From the NCBI RefSeq assembly GCF_000143415.4, contig NW_003314267.1, forward strand, positions 1,822,529 through 1,886,528: DNA of 64,000 nt. Direction: 5' to 3'. The notes beneath the pieces are model-generated. The model did not search any database, was not told the origin of the DNA, and worked only from the letters and a program-made list of their open reading frames with translations. This DNA comes from Selaginella moellendorffii (lineage: Eukaryota; Streptophyta; Lycopodiopsida; Selaginellales; Selaginellaceae). Below are positions 1-9,299 of this stretch, in pieces. Numbering within the stretch: the stretch's first letter is position 1; the number at the start of each line of letters is the position of its first letter. Both the position numbers and the translations under genes were made by a program.

Positions 1-474
1 GGAACTTACAAACCTGCCTTGAGATTCCAATGTAGTTTATGACCTTGTTCTCGTCGAAAACAGCGTAGACACTGGCTTTTGCATCAGCTTGGCTACAATC
101 GAGAATCATCCCGTCTTCCGTGAGATACGGAAGAAATTCCAAGTCCTCCAGGGAAACGAGTTCTTTAGATGATGCTAGCTCACGTCCCTGCGTTTGTAGT
201 TGCCGTCTCTTATACTCTTCTTGAGCCTGCATTGCATTGTTACGCATCCAAACTTTCCAAGGAAATGGAAGAGCTAGAAAGAGAAAAATACCTGTAGAGT
301 TTCTCTCTTGATTCTTTCTATGTTCTCCTCTGCGGCAGCCACCTTTTGCTTCCACTTGGGCTCTGGAAATGGCAATGCCGGTTGAATCAAAGATAAAATT
401 CCTAGAATTCTCACGCAAAGAAGTACCTGCCATGGACGCCATGGCAATGGGCGCGTTAGAGCTGCGATCCCCAT
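1..474 (-). CDS. GIY-YIG-like domain protein, 5' part only
   Basis: The 5' end of a gene running off the left edge. Start ATG is at 474-472. Exon 1 (about 292-474) begins with a hydrophobic stretch that could be an organellar or membrane-targeting N-terminus, then a charged helix. It ends at a CAG|GTATTT donor; exon 2 starts at 226 after GCAG, in phase 0. Exon 2 continues with a Lys/Gln/Glu-rich helix and ends in a segment containing SVYAVFDENKVINYIGISR, which resembles the GIY-YIG-type start of plant GRXS16-like proteins (SGVYAVYD...VGISR). A consensus donor GTAAGT lies at 10-5. The function cannot be set from this fragment; a nuclease-like or organellar role is inference only. Confidence 0.6.
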
Positions 475-618
475 CGTTGGGTCAGACGAGCGTTATGGCA
501 TGAAAAAAAAAATTGCAATCGAACCGGAGCGAGGGCGAGAGTGAGCCGAGCGCCATAGCGGCTATCGCCTTCGTCGCCATAGTCTATCCAAGGAGAAAAA
601 AATTTACAAAACAAATCT

Positions 619-700
619 CGTCGCCTGAGAGATTCGAACTCTCGCGGGGAAACCCCATGTACTTAGCAGGCACACGCCTTAACCACTCGGCCAAAGCGAC
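619..700 (-). tRNA. tRNA-Ser (GCU)
   Basis: An 82-nt class II tRNA on the minus strand. The anticodon loop CTGCTAA carries anticodon GCT. There is a long variable arm, a GTTCGAATC T-loop box and an acceptor stem closing GTCGC with GGCGAC. No intron. It lies just upstream of the GIY-YIG-like gene's start and is transcribed in the same direction. Confidence 0.97.
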
Positions 701-1375
701 AGATGATAAAAATGTTTCTATTTTAGTCTTCTCGTACTTTTTACAACAATTAAATATTCGTCAAGCCTTTAGCAAAACTGACTTTGGCACGGAATGGAAA
801 GAGTGAAGGACACTTGAGATGAGAAAGCTGATGCAATTACATCGTCCCCCTCCGGAGCAAATTCCAGGTAAGAGAAAACTGAAGATTTTCATAAACATTA
901 CCACGCTGCAAGTTTCTCGCAGACTATGGAGAATTTCAACCGAGGCCTCGTCCCTGTTGCATCCCATAAAGGATGAAGATTTTGAGGACTATGAATCACG
1001 AACTTTGCCATGCTGCACATCAGATGTTTCTTTCTCGTTTGATAGGTTTCTTGTTCTGTTTTAAGTGTACAAACACAATCTCATCAACAAACCCAAACTC
1101 CCATTGTGTCCATGTGTATTGTACTGAAAGATTTCTGGCAACCATGCATCGCATTGCCTTGGCCCATCACAACAGGGATCAGAAAGAAATGGTTATAGAA
1201 TTGAATTGGCTTCAATTTTCAATTTACCTGATAAAATCCAGCACAGTTTCTTGCAATATTTTTGGAAGATCATGGCGATATCCTTCATGAAGGATGTGAG
1301 TAAAAGACCACCTGTCGCGAAGTTTTCATGGATATGCCAGTAGAAGATCATCAACTTACCTTTCAGTTACAATAA
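701..1375. other. intergenic, no supported gene
   Basis: Only short overlapping ORFs with no recognisable domain or splice structure. I see no gene here; it probably holds flanking sequence of the two tRNA genes. Confidence 0.5.
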
Positions 1376-1460
1376 CCGATCTTAGCTCAGTTGGTAGAGC
1401 GGAGGACTGTAGTATCTCCCAGACATCCTTAGGTCGCTGGTTTGATTCCAGCAGATCGGA
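1376..1460 (+). tRNA. tRNA-Tyr (GUA) with 12-nt intron
   Basis: Canonical plant tRNA-Tyr: acceptor stem CCGATCT paired with AGATCGG plus discriminator A, A box TAGCTCAGTTGG and B box GGTTTGATTCC. The anticodon GTA is at 1409-1411, and a 12-nt intron (1413-1424) follows position 37, between CTGTAG and ATCCTT. It is one of six tRNA-Tyr copies in the window and the only one outside 52.7-58.3 kb. Confidence 0.96.
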
Positions 1461-1546
1461 ACCTCGTCGCTCTTACGGCAAGGGAAGCACTATCATTCTT
1501 GCAATGCTTTGAATTTGTGGATCTCGGGAAAAGAAATCACATCCAA

Positions 1547-2338
1547 CTAATGGTGCTGATCCATCTCTTTGAGCTTCAAGAGCCATCTCCGCCCACCATC
1601 GCCAGCTCTGACAGTAATCAGCCGGTCCAGCGATGGAACCAGCTTCTCCATGTTGAAACTCCGGTTGGCCACCTTTTTATACCCCATGATCTCCACGAAC
1701 TTATCAATCAGCTGCTCCGTCACAGCCTCCTCGTCCACTCTATCCGGCGATCCCAGCTCCTTGGCCAGCGAGGTCGCCTCCTTCCCCGCGAGGCCACAGC
1801 ACGGGACAATGTGCGAGAAGTAGCCCAGGTCCGGCTTGGCATTGAACGCCAATCCATGCGTCGTGACCCCGCCCGTCAGCCGCAATCCAATCGCTCCAAT
1901 CTGCCGCTGCCGCTCGATCCAGCATCCAGCCTCGAATGGCACCCTCACCTCGGCATCGATTCCATGGCTCTTGGCCACGCCCAGCATCACGTCCTCGAGC
2001 ACCTCCAGGAAATTGCGAAGACCCATCTCGATTGCGCGGAGGGAGACGATCGGGTAGAGCACGGGCTGGCCTGGGAGATGCATTGTCACCTCGCCGCGGC
2101 GGTCCGTGTGGTAGATCTCGATGCCCAGCCGGCGGAGCTCCGAGTGGGGGGTGAGGATGGCGTGGGAGAGCCTGTGGCGGCCTAGGGTTATGGCGGGCGG
2201 GTGCTGCACGGAGATGAGGACGTCGTCGTGGCCGAGAATGCGGTCCTCCATCACGTAGCGCTGCAGCGCCAGGGCGCGATCGTAGCGCAGCATTCCCACG
2301 CGCCATACCTGGAGCTTGCCGGGGCTCTTCCTGGGCAT
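1547..2338 (-). CDS. LIP2: octanoyl-ACP:protein N-octanoyltransferase (LIP2/LipB type)
   Basis: An intronless 263-aa protein, full length for the family. LipB enzymes move octanoyl from acyl carrier protein to lipoyl domains; plant LIP2 acts in mitochondria. Visible signatures: QHPPAITLGR near residue 45, the RRGEVTMHLPGQ loop near 80-91 (family RGGxxTxHGPGQ), IGAIGLRL..HGLAFN at 147-166 and HIVPCCGLAGKE around 177-187 with the catalytic Cys. Two oddities: the residue before IGAIG, normally the catalytic Lys of the Cys/Lys dyad, is Gln146; and the Cys motif reads PCCG rather than PCG. The start faces the helicase gene across 124 bp. The N-terminus is short and has no obvious long presequence. 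Confidence 0.9.
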   Translation of the reverse strand: MPRKSPGKLQVWRVGMLRYDRALALQRYVMEDRILGHDDVLISVQHPPAITLGRHRLSHAILTPHSELRRLGIEIYHTDRRGEVTMHLPGQPVLYPIVSLRAIEMGLRNFLEVLEDVMLGVAKSHGIDAEVRVPFEAGCWIERQRQIGAIGLRLTGGVTTHGLAFNAKPDLGYFSHIVPCCGLAGKEATSLAKELGSPDRVDEEAVTEQLIDKFVEIMGYKKVANRSFNMEKLVPSLDRLITVRAGDGGRRWLLKLKEMDQHH

Positions 2339-2462
2339 GGCCTCTCAGGAGCCCTAAAAGGATATGCCGCTGGAATCATTTCAAATTTCCCGCTTTAGTG
2401 GTTAATATATAAGCCCTAAACCTTAAACCCTAACACAGTGGATTTTCTAGGGTTCTTGCGCC
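2339..2462. promoter_or_regulatory. bidirectional promoter between LIP2 and helicase
   Basis: Only 124 bp separate the two divergent start codons. The interval contains an E2F-like TTTCCCGC at 2386-2393, a TATA-like TATATAA at 2406-2412 and a telo-box AAACCCTAA at 2425-2433. Telo-boxes and E2F sites are typical of plant ribosome-biogenesis and proliferation genes, which suits the helicase. Use by both genes is inferred from spacing. Confidence 0.6.
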
Positions 2463-4524
2463 ATGGCAATTCGTTTTGATTCCCTGCCCCTGAGGGATCG
2501 CACACTGGCGGCTCTCAAGGAATGCAATTTCACTCACATGACCGAGGTAAATGCTCGAAAGCGCGATCTCTCTCTCCCTTGGTTTTTGTTTCGTAGATCC
2601 AAGCGCGATCCATTCCAAGGCTGTTGGCGGGGTCGGATGTGCTGGGAGCATCTCGCACTGGCACCGGAAAGACTCTAGCCTTCTTGGTACCGGCATTGGA
2701 GCTTCTTAACCGGGTGCAAATCAAGCCAAGGAATGGGACCGTGGTTCTTATCATCTCCCCTACAAGGGAACTCGCAAGCCAGGTTTATTTCTTTTATTGT
2801 TCCTTTTCTTGTTGGTCTATTGCTTCGATTGACACTCTTATCTATGATCGATCGGCAGATCCACGGAGTCGCATCCAAACTTATGTCAGCGCACAGCCAG
2901 ACGCATATGGTTATCACTGGAGGCTTGAACCGTAAAGTCGAGGCTGTGAAGCTCAAGGCTGGAGTGAACCTTTTGGTTGCTACTCCTGGCAGGCTCCTGG
3001 ATCATCTCAGGAGCACTGCCGGATGGATCTATCACAACTTGAAGGTGTTGTTCTATGTCTGGTTTGTTTTTCCATTCTACCCCTGAGCTTCTTTTCCAGT
3101 ACTTGGTGATCGACGAAGCGGACCGGTTGCTTGACATCGGGTTTGAAGAGGACATGAATCAAATTCTTCGTTTCTTTCAGGCATTCTTTTCTCTATCTAA
3201 ATCATGATCGCGACGAGTCTAAGGCTCCCTGCCTACTGCAGAATACAAAGCGACAGACTGTGCTCTTTTCTGCGACTCTATCAGAGAAGGCGAGCCTTGG
3301 TCCTTTTTTCTTGGGTTTCTCACTGACACTCTCCCAATACCCAGGTAAAACAGCTTGCGAACTTGTCGCTGAAGGATCCAACGTACATCGGGGTGGAGTC
3401 CATTGAGCAATCGACTGTACAAGGTTTGGAGCAAGGCTACTGGGTGGTGCCACTCGAGAAGCGGCTCTTACTTCTCATCTCATCCCTGTACAGAAGTAAG
3501 AAAAAGAAGGTGAGGAAGTCGAGCTGATTAGTTCAACTGATGAGTTCTTCTACTTCTACATCACTTTTTTTCTTGTGCAGGTGATGGTCTTCTTCTCCTC
3601 GTGTAACTCAGTCAAGTTCCACTTCGAACTGTTTTGCCACATTGGCTTGGAGTGCCTGAGCATCCACGGGAAGCAGAAGCAATCGACGAGGACTTCTGCC
3701 TTCACGGAGTTTTGTGCCGCGGAAAATGGCCTCCTTCTTTGTACTGGTGTTGCAGCCCGTGGCCTGGACATTCCTGCCGTTGTAAGTATTCTTTGCAAGA
3801 TGTATGATGGTAGTAATTACTACAGAGTTGCAGGACTGGATTATCCAGTATGATCCTCCTCCTGATCCGAAGGTCGGTTTCTTCCTGATTTTCTTGTTTG
3901 TAACATGCTGATCTTTCAGGAGTATATCCACCGAGTTGGCCGGACTGCTCGGGGAGAGGGTGCCCGTGGCCGAGCTTTATTGTTTCTGCTGCCTCAGGAG
4001 CTCCTGTTTACTTATGACCTTAAGGTGTATGTCTTTTGCTTTTCAATGTTTTCTTACTCCATTTCCTTAGCGTGCTAGAGTCCCCATAAAGCTGTGGCCA
4101 AGCTCGAAGCCGCTGAACATTCAAACCTTCCTTGTATGTATGCACTCTCACTTCGTTTCTTCCTTTTCTAAGTATCGGTCTTTCGTTTTGTGTGGCAGGA
4201 AACTCAGATACTCAAGATCCAAGGCATGCAGCGCTTGGCAGCGGACGCCTTCAAGTCTTACCTGCGCTCGTATCAGGCGCACACGGCCGCCTTTGACATC
4301 CACAAGCTAGACTTGCAGGTTAAGTTTTTTCCATTTTTGTTTGTGCCGGTTAGCGAAGTGTTGCTGTCTCGCAGGCTCTTGCAGCATCGTTTTGCCTCAA
4401 GTCGATCCCGCCCAGCTGCACCAGCATTCACAGCAACGCGGCCAAGCACAGAAAGAAGAGAAAGGGAGCAGGGCATGAGTTTAGTGCTGAAGACCCTTAC
4501 GGGAAACGGAGTAAACAAGGGTAA
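2463..4524 (+). CDS. DEAD-box ATP-dependent RNA helicase, Has1/DDX18 type
   Basis: Twelve exons (2463-2546, 2597-2782, 2859-3044, 3100-3180, 3242-3289, 3345-3509, 3581-3781, 3834-3872, 3920-4024, 4071-4133, 4199-4318, 4375-4524) give about 475 aa. Motifs in order: a Q motif in the first exon, [10 protein letters not shown] (motif I), SPTRELA (Ia), ATPGRLLDH (Ib), [10 protein letters not shown] (II), LFSAT (III), VAARGLDIP (V) and [10 protein letters not shown] (VI). The C-terminal FKSYLRSY region and the final EDPYGKR tail match the Has1/DDX18/plant RH27-RH51 group, nucleolar helicases for large-subunit ribosome assembly. The long basic N-terminal extension of animal and yeast members is absent. 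All introns are phase 0 and about 46-76 bp. Introns 4 and 5 appear to use GC donors (at 3181 and 3290). Confidence 0.88.
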
Positions 4525-4872
4525 ACGATGTAAAAACTTTAGAATGACAACAATGTCAAGAGTTGTCTACGCTAGCATGGAATTCCAAGCGGCTTCCGCG
4601 GATGAATGATCGCCTTGACCAAAAAAGATTTCTTGCGCGCGATCCACCTGGTTGAATCTGCCATGAGCCACATACACGAAAATATCCATCGCGAACCTGG
4701 ATTGATTCTTGGGTCCAAACACGCAATTCCGGCCCTGCTTCTTCTGGATGATGCTGATTGCCACTGACCTTCATACCAGCACCTGGGAAGTTTCGTTCGA
4801 CAAGCCTCTGATGTTACACAACATAGCTTAAGAAAAAATTTGACGCGGCTCTAGAGGCCTGGGCAAAAAACA
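4525..4872. other. intergenic, no supported gene
   Basis: Holds the helicase 3' flank and a 65-codon minus-strand ORF (4567-4764) with no recognised domain. I do not call it a gene. Confidence 0.4.
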
Positions 4873-5187
4873 ATGGGAGCTCCTCTGTTTGCACCGACCG
4901 GAGCGGAAGAAAACTCCAATGATGGAGGTAATTCTCTCGATGTTGCGGTTGCAGCTCAAGACGAGGATGGATTGCAATGCAAGGATGAGGGAGAGCAAGA
5001 AGATGGACTGCAATGCAACGATGCGGGAGAAGAAGATGGATTGCGATGCAACGAGACACTTCAAGATCACGACGATGACGACGACGTGCTTCGAGAGCTC
5101 CTCCTCGATGCTGGCTTTGAGTACGGGTCTGGATCTGCCGATCATCTCAAGGCGCAAGATCAGGAAGTGTCCGAGGTCGACATATGA
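4873..5187 (+). CDS. small acidic repeat protein, copy 1
   Basis: Predicted 104-aa acidic protein with three EDGLQC/EDGLRC-type repeats (about residues 34-60), an Asp run (DDDDD), a leucine-rich segment LRELLLDAGFEYGSGSADHLKAQ and an acidic end. I do not recognise the family. It is paralogous to the gene at 6361, with matching sequence from the start (MGAPLF) to the C-terminus. At 4928-4954 lies a 27-nt in-frame remnant of what is an intron in copy 2, beginning GTAA and ending GCAG, apparently read as exon here. Conservation between the copies and of the reading frame supports a real gene; no transcript evidence is available. Confidence 0.55.
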   Translation: MGAPLFAPTGAEENSNDGGNSLDVAVAAQDEDGLQCKDEGEQEDGLQCNDAGEEDGLRCNETLQDHDDDDDVLRELLLDAGFEYGSGSADHLKAQDQEVSEVDI

Positions 5188-6360
5188 ATGATCTGTAATT
5201 TTTCTTCATTGCATCCAACGATCCCCTTTGAGGCGATGACGATGATGGATAATCTCGTGCATGTACATAACTTACAGCACTGAAAAATCATGTGTCACGA
5301 GGATTCATCTTGCTCTTGCTGTACAGAAAACAACTGCTAATGTATACACTATAATATATGACAAGTCGTGGAGTGATCCTCAAAGCGACTGCATGGAGGT
5401 TTCGTCCAAGCTTTTTCAGCTCTCAAACTATTAATTCTTCAGGTAGAGTGGGCTGTGCACAAGGCAAATAAATATAAGAAGAACCTTGCAGTCAAAACGG
5501 TGGAGAAGATGACAAATTTCAAGGATTTGGATGCTGCTGTATGTGAAATCTCGAGGGGGGAACCTTTGCACTCTTGCTCTGTTGTCTCTTTGGATCGGAC
5601 TCGTGATAGCCTTCCTCTGTTCTTCCAGTTTTTCGTAAATGTAAATCTTGTGCAAACATGCTCCAGCAATTCACGAAGCTCTTTCCCAATTTTAAAGGAA
5701 GAGATTGTGGTAGCTGAAGTAGCATCGCTTTGACTGGATTGTAACTCAAAGCCTTTCCTCACTGCTGGAATTCTATCTTTCTTTGTTTTTACCCAGCGTG
5801 CATATTCTATATATATTCATCTTCAACTTGTGCATGGGGATTCAACTCCTACGAAAATGTCGCATTCCTGGATCATCCTGGCAAGCTAAAAAGTTTGTCT
5901 AGACGATATTGTGGATCAGTTTCTTACTCTTCAAAGTCCTGTTTTGACTCCACTCTTTTGTCCCATACGCCGCCAAAGAGACAAAATCTTTTTCCGCAAT
6001 CACAATGCTGGTCGTACAAAAAAATTTAACCTCAAGAGACTGGAGCTCAAGTCCCTGGAATTGGGAAGTCTTTTTCTTATCACATTTCAAATGCAACAGA
6101 ATAGTATTGTTGAAAAAGAAACGCGTAGAAGAAATCTTTTGTACGAAAAGCTTGCTACGTAGGCATACATCACTCTCTCTCAATTTGACCAATTCTTCGT
6201 GTGGTGTCTCACTATGTATGGATTTCAAACACAGAACAAAGAATATTCTCGGCCAAAGAGATGTCAAATGGCCACTGGAGAAGAGGTGATCTTAAGGCAA
6301 ATCATAAGTTAAAGAAGAATTGGGCATGCACAAGCAATCCCCAGAGGGGCCTGGACTCGA
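5188..6360. repeat. downstream part of tandem duplication unit 1
   Basis: No gene recognised. Sequence around 5948-6075 (GCCGCC..., then CTGGAGCTCAAGTCCCTGGAATT) is a diverged match to 7275-7365 downstream of copy 2 (CTGGAGCCCAGGTCCCTAGAATT), so the duplication that made the two acidic-protein genes includes their 3' flanks. Units are roughly 4.86-6.2 kb and 6.35-7.4 kb. Confidence 0.5.
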
Positions 6361-6649
6361 ATGGGAGCTCCTCTTTTTAACGGTGAAGCATCACCCGAAG
6401 CGGCGATTGATGGAGGTAAGTTCTCTCGACGGCGCTATTGATTTTTAGATGAATGGTAATACTCCAGCTCAAGAGGAGGATGGATTACAATGCCCTCAAG
6501 ACGAGGATGGATTGCAATGCAACGAGACGCTTCCAGATTACAAAGATGATGATGATGAAAAACTTCGGGACCTCCTCCTTGACGCTGGCTTTGAGTGGAG
6601 CTCCGGATCTGGCGACCATCTCAAGGCGCAGGAGGAAGTGTCCGAGTAA
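6361..6649 (+). CDS. small acidic repeat protein, copy 2
   Basis: Two exons: 6361-6415 and 6468-6649, with a 52-bp intron (GTAAGT...CCAG). Without splicing the frame hits a stop inside the intron, so splicing is required. The product is about 78 aa: MGAPLF start, two EDGLQC repeats, an Asp-rich DDDDE stretch, LRDLLLDAGFEWSSGSGDHLKAQ and an acidic end. It is paralogous to the gene at 4873 but has one repeat fewer. Function unknown. The leucine-rich DAGFE segment is the best conserved part of the pair and is the likely functional core (inference). Confidence 0.55.
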
Positions 6650-7640
6650 GAGAATGGATCATCCGCCATCTTCTCATTGCGTCCAGCGATCAGGATGAGG
6701 AGAAAAGGTAAGGACGATGCCATGTAGTGCGTGTACACGACTTAACTACACTGAAATAACAAGCCTCTGATCAAACAGCTTCTACATGCATATAAGTGAT
6801 AACACTATTTGCTCGAGGCCAGTTTGTCCGCTTTTCGATCAGATTACAGGATGCTGATGATGAATTCGGAGGCTTCTTGCAGGCGGCATATTCAATGGCT
6901 CTGTTTTTCTTGCTTCATCGATGGATTTGCATGCTCGGCCGCATTGTTTACAATTGATTCTAAAAAACATGTGATTGACTTGTTCATGCGGACTGCCGTC
7001 TCTTTTGGATCGGCCTGTGTTCTTTCCCGTTTATTTTCGTCCTATCAGGAGAATCAGATTGCGAGTCACTGATATATGACTCCATCGTCACTGCTGTTGT
7101 CACTGCTGCCACATAATCTAGTTTTGATACGAGCAATCTCTCTCACATACACCATTTTCACAAGGAAATTCATCCAAAAGTGTTTCTAGACCATGAACAA
7201 ATGAATCAAGTGTGTGGATGAACTTGAATAATTTCTTGAAGCCTGCGTGTCCAGGCTTCAAGTATCATCTTGTCCGATATGCCGCCCAAACTTCCTTCTG
7301 GTGGTATTTGCATGAAGCATATCCATGGCAAACTGGAGCCCAGGTCCCTAGAATTTGGAAGTCCCATCACAACCAGACAAATTCGCCAAGTGCCTAGACA
7401 GACAAATAGATAGCTATACAAGTCTGAATTTCACAATGGAAATAAAAGTTGATAGATAAGTGGACTCAAAAAGTGATCTCTAGCAAGAACTTTGAAGAAA
7501 AATGAAAAAGCTGTCAACTTCCTAGACTTAGGTGGCAAGTAAAATTCTTTGTATGTGGTTGAAAGTTCTTTGAGAATTTGGAGGTTTAAGAAACTTCATT
7601 AACTTCAATCTGCAGAGGAGCCTCGAGCTCATTATATCAA
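6650..7640. other. intergenic, duplicated flank and no supported gene
   Basis: Contains the diverged second copy of the acidic-gene 3' flank (about 7240-7365) and the 3' flank of homoserine kinase. ORFs here (for example 6809-7072) have no domain or paralogue in the window. Confidence 0.4.
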
Positions 7641-8804
7641 CTAGAAATCCAAACTCTCGACAACTTTAGCCCCGTCCTTGCTGAGCTTATGAACCGAATA
7701 GCCAGCTCGCAGATTTCCATGCTCGCGGAATCCCAGCACCATGCTCGCACCAATAGCTTCGGTTTTGCTCTCGTCATCCGTGACAGCCACAGCGGTCGGA
7801 CCGGCACCACTGATCGTGCACCCGTAAGCTCCCTGTTTCATGGACTGGATCTTCACGGCCGCCATCCCCGGTATCATAGGACTCCTCGCAGGCTCCACAA
7901 TGGTGTCGGACGCGAGAGCTTCGCCGAGGAGAGCAGCGTTTCCACCCAGGATAGCCGCAACCAGCGCCGCCGCCTGGCTGCAATTGGCGGTGTGCCTCTT
8001 GAGCTCGATCATCTGAGGCACCGCCTTTCGCATCTCTTTCGTGGGAGCCTCAAACTCTGGAATGGCCAGGACGAAGAAGAGCTGCTTGCCGCTGGGAAAG
8101 ACGAGCGGGATAAGATGGAGTGGAGCGTAGCTTCTGACGAGAACGAAGCCTCCCATGAGCGAAGGCGCGATGTTGTCGGCGTGGTACCCACTGACAACTG
8201 CCTCGGATTTGAGCCCGGCGTAAACGAGCTCCATCTTGGACAGCGGGCTTCCAAACAGCGCGTTCACTGCTACCGCCGCTGCTGCTGCACTGGCGGCGCT
8301 CGATCCAAGCCCGCTTCCCAGAGGAAGGCCTTTGCTCAGCGATAGAGAGAGCCCGACCGACTTTATCCCGAGGAGCTCCATGGTGCTCTTGCCGGCGATT
8401 CCAGCACAGTTCTTCAGCGGCTCGTAGCTCAATCGCCCACTATCACCGGTGATGTTTTTGATACGGACTTTCCCCGGCTCTACACCCTCGTCAACCTCGG
8501 CCGTGACAAAGTCCCCGAGGCCTTGGACGGCACAGCCCAGAAAATCATAGCCGGGTCCGAGGTTGGCAACAGTGGCTGGAGCAAACGCCTTGGCCAGCTT
8601 CAAAACTGGACGAGGCTCGGCTGTGGTGAGCTGCTCGAGCGGAGAAAGAAGGTCCAAAGTTCCTGGAGACGATGCTAAAGTCGTAGAACACCTGACAAGC
8701 TTTACTCTCAACCTGGTAAATCTCTTATGATCGCATTTGCTGGATAAGAATGAGCTCTCCCCATCGGGGATCCAGGAAGAATGGCGGACATGCGAAAGCT
8801 CCAT
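7641..8804 (-). CDS. HSK: homoserine kinase, plastid
   Basis: Intronless, 387 aa, the usual length for plant homoserine kinase (ThrB, GHMP kinase superfamily). It phosphorylates homoserine to O-phosphohomoserine, the branch point to threonine and methionine, in plastids. The first 60 or so residues are Ser/Arg-rich and acid-poor, as in a transit peptide. The mature part starts near APATVANLGPGYDFLG. The GHMP ATP-binding motif LPLGSGLGSSAASAAAAA is intact, and the C-terminal motif GAYGCTISGAGPTAVA is present. The start lies only 48 bp from the end of the LTO1-like gene on the same strand, so its promoter must overlap that gene's 3' end. Confidence 0.95.
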   Translation of the reverse strand: MELSHVRHSSWIPDGESSFLSSKCDHKRFTRLRVKLVRCSTTLASSPGTLDLLSPLEQLTTAEPRPVLKLAKAFAPATVANLGPGYDFLGCAVQGLGDFVTAEVDEGVEPGKVRIKNITGDSGRLSYEPLKNCAGIAGKSTMELLGIKSVGLSLSLSKGLPLGSGLGSSAASAAAAAVAVNALFGSPLSKMELVYAGLKSEAVVSGYHADNIAPSLMGGFVLVRSYAPLHLIPLVFPSGKQLFFVLAIPEFEAPTKEMRKAVPQMIELKRHTANCSQAAALVAAILGGNAALLGEALASDTIVEPARSPMIPGMAAVKIQSMKQGAYGCTISGAGPTAVAVTDDESKTEAIGASMVLGFREHGNLRAGYSVHKLSKDGAKVVESLDF

Positions 8805-8852
8805 TCTTTCCTTGGGCTTAACCCCTAGCAGCTAAAACCCTGCTCCAAAACC

Positions 8853-9269
8853 CTAGAAGGATCTTCCATCGCTTCCAGCACTCGGCATTCCCTGGTAGTC
8901 AAGCTTGACACCCACCATGGAACTCACTGCCCTAAACTTCCCCCGGATTGCGTCGAGCTTCTCCTGGAGCTGCTCGTTCTGGTGATCCAGCACGGGGTAA
9001 TCCCTCACCAGATCCCTCAGCTGCTGGATTCCCCGCGCGGCCCTCGCCGAAAAAGCCGATTCGTCCCTCTGAAGCAGCGAAATCCACAGCTGCGCGCAGC
9101 CACCGTAGAATCCCAGCTCCTCGCCCACCTGGAATCCTATCTTGAGCCCTACTTCGCGGCCCTCGATCTCCCCGGCGATCACTCCCTCCGCGAAACCCTC
9201 ATCGAACCCGGCCTTGAGCTGCGCCTCATCCAACCCCACCGTCGTTGCAAAAATGTCGCTCTCTTCCAT
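8853..9269 (-). CDS. LTO1: LTO1-like Yae1-domain protein
   Basis: Intronless, 138 aa. Residues about 19-55 carry the Yae1/LTO1 repeat of glycines every fourth residue (GFDEGFAEGVIAGEIEGREVG split across the stretch), followed by a helical region. In yeast and human, LTO1 with YAE1 adapts cytosolic Fe-S cluster assembly for the ABC protein Rli1/ABCE1. Size and motif fit that family. A telo-box-like AACCCTA lies just upstream near 9293. Closely spaced with homoserine kinase downstream. Confidence 0.85.
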   Translation of the reverse strand: MEESDIFATTVGLDEAQLKAGFDEGFAEGVIAGEIEGREVGLKIGFQVGEELGFYGGCAQLWISLLQRDESAFSARAARGIQQLRDLVRDYPVLDHQNEQLQEKLDAIRGKFRAVSSMVGVKLDYQGMPSAGSDGRSF

Positions 9270-9299
9270 TGTTGATTAATGGATATTCCGAAGAACCCT

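Noticed and set aside
1442-2185. 247-aa plus-strand ORF
   Set aside because: Antisense shadow of the octanoyltransferase gene, whose minus-strand frame has clear family motifs.
4567-4764. 65-aa minus-strand ORF between the helicase and the acidic-protein gene
   Set aside because: No domain, no paralogue, no splice support; faint resemblance to repeat proteins is too weak.
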